A stretch of DNA of 6,940 bases from JACMRI01 sp043778625. Lineage in GTDB: Bacteria; Bacteroidota; Bacteroidia; UBA4408. Location: positions 1-6,940 of the forward strand of contig JAYWFU010000075.1 in assembly GCA_043778625.1 (NCBI GenBank). The letters are read 5' to 3'. Shown here in pieces: positions 6,850 to 6,940 of this stretch (position 1 is its first letter; every line of letters starts with the position of its first letter). Both the position numbers and the translations under genes were made by a program. The notes under the pieces are model-generated. The model searched no databases, had not been told where the DNA came from, and saw only the letters and a program-made list of their open reading frames with translations.

Positions 6850-6940
6850 ATGAACAATTCTACTTTTTTAAATTCAATCCGTAATTTATTATTTATTGCA
6901 TTATCCTTTGTGGCAAGTGTTAGTTTTGCTGAGGGTACTA
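6850..6940 (+). CDS. secreted protein of unknown function, N-terminus only (runs off window)
   Basis: An ATG at 6850 opens a frame with no stop to the window edge, giving 30 residues that begin MNNSTFLNSIRNLLFIALSF and continue VASVSFAEGT. This is a clear signal peptide. It has a polar N-region with one Arg, a hydrophobic core from about Leu13 to Val24, and a likely cleavage after S-F-A at residue 27, leaving a mature protein starting EGT. An exact -7 promoter box 29 bp upstream supports a real, independently transcribed gene. Only three mature residues are visible, so no family can be assigned. Many Bacteroidota secreted proteins begin this way, including outer-membrane and type IX cargo proteins, but nothing here decides between them. 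Its position after the sensor/regulator pair makes it a possible target. Confidence 0.65.
   Translation, partial: MNNSTFLNSIRNLLFIALSFVASVSFAEGT

Overview
The window looks like AT-rich chromosomal DNA from a member of the Bacteroidota. The evidence is the gene families present (DUF3857/transglutaminase-like exported proteins, a LytTR response regulator, and a beta-propeller plus Y_Y_Y LytS-type sensor kinase), the weak or absent Shine-Dalgarno sequences, and an exact Bacteroidota-type -7 box (TAnnTTTG) ahead of the last gene. I cannot name a genus. All supported genes lie on the + strand.

Layout. (1) Bases 1-894 hold the 3' part of a DUF3857/transglutaminase-family gene. An intact frame runs from 148 to 894. 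Recognisable family sequence continues upstream in other frames, broken by stops, so this locus is probably a decayed or frameshifted gene cut by the left window edge. (2) Four bases later, 899-2827 encodes a full-length exported paralogue with DUF3857, a transglutaminase core and a C-terminal domain, and with an apparently intact Cys-His-Glu site. (3) A 111-bp AT-rich gap holds a hairpin at the stop codon and a weak promoter candidate. (4) 2939-3676 is a LytTR response regulator. After 12 bp, 3689-6601 encodes its likely partner, a 970-residue membrane histidine kinase with a periplasmic sensor. (5) A 248-bp non-coding gap with a good -7 box leads to 6850, where a gene for a secreted protein starts and runs off the right edge.

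How the genes fit together. The kinase probably senses a periplasmic ligand through its propeller and Y_Y_Y module and passes phosphate from His770 to Asp54 of the regulator, which binds DNA through LytTR. The targets are unknown; the downstream secreted gene and the upstream exported pair are candidates by position only. I found no mobile element, CRISPR array, RNA gene or clearly new system. The most notable points are the decayed 5' part of the first gene, the contrast between the two transglutaminase-like paralogues, and the unannotated secreted gene at the right edge.
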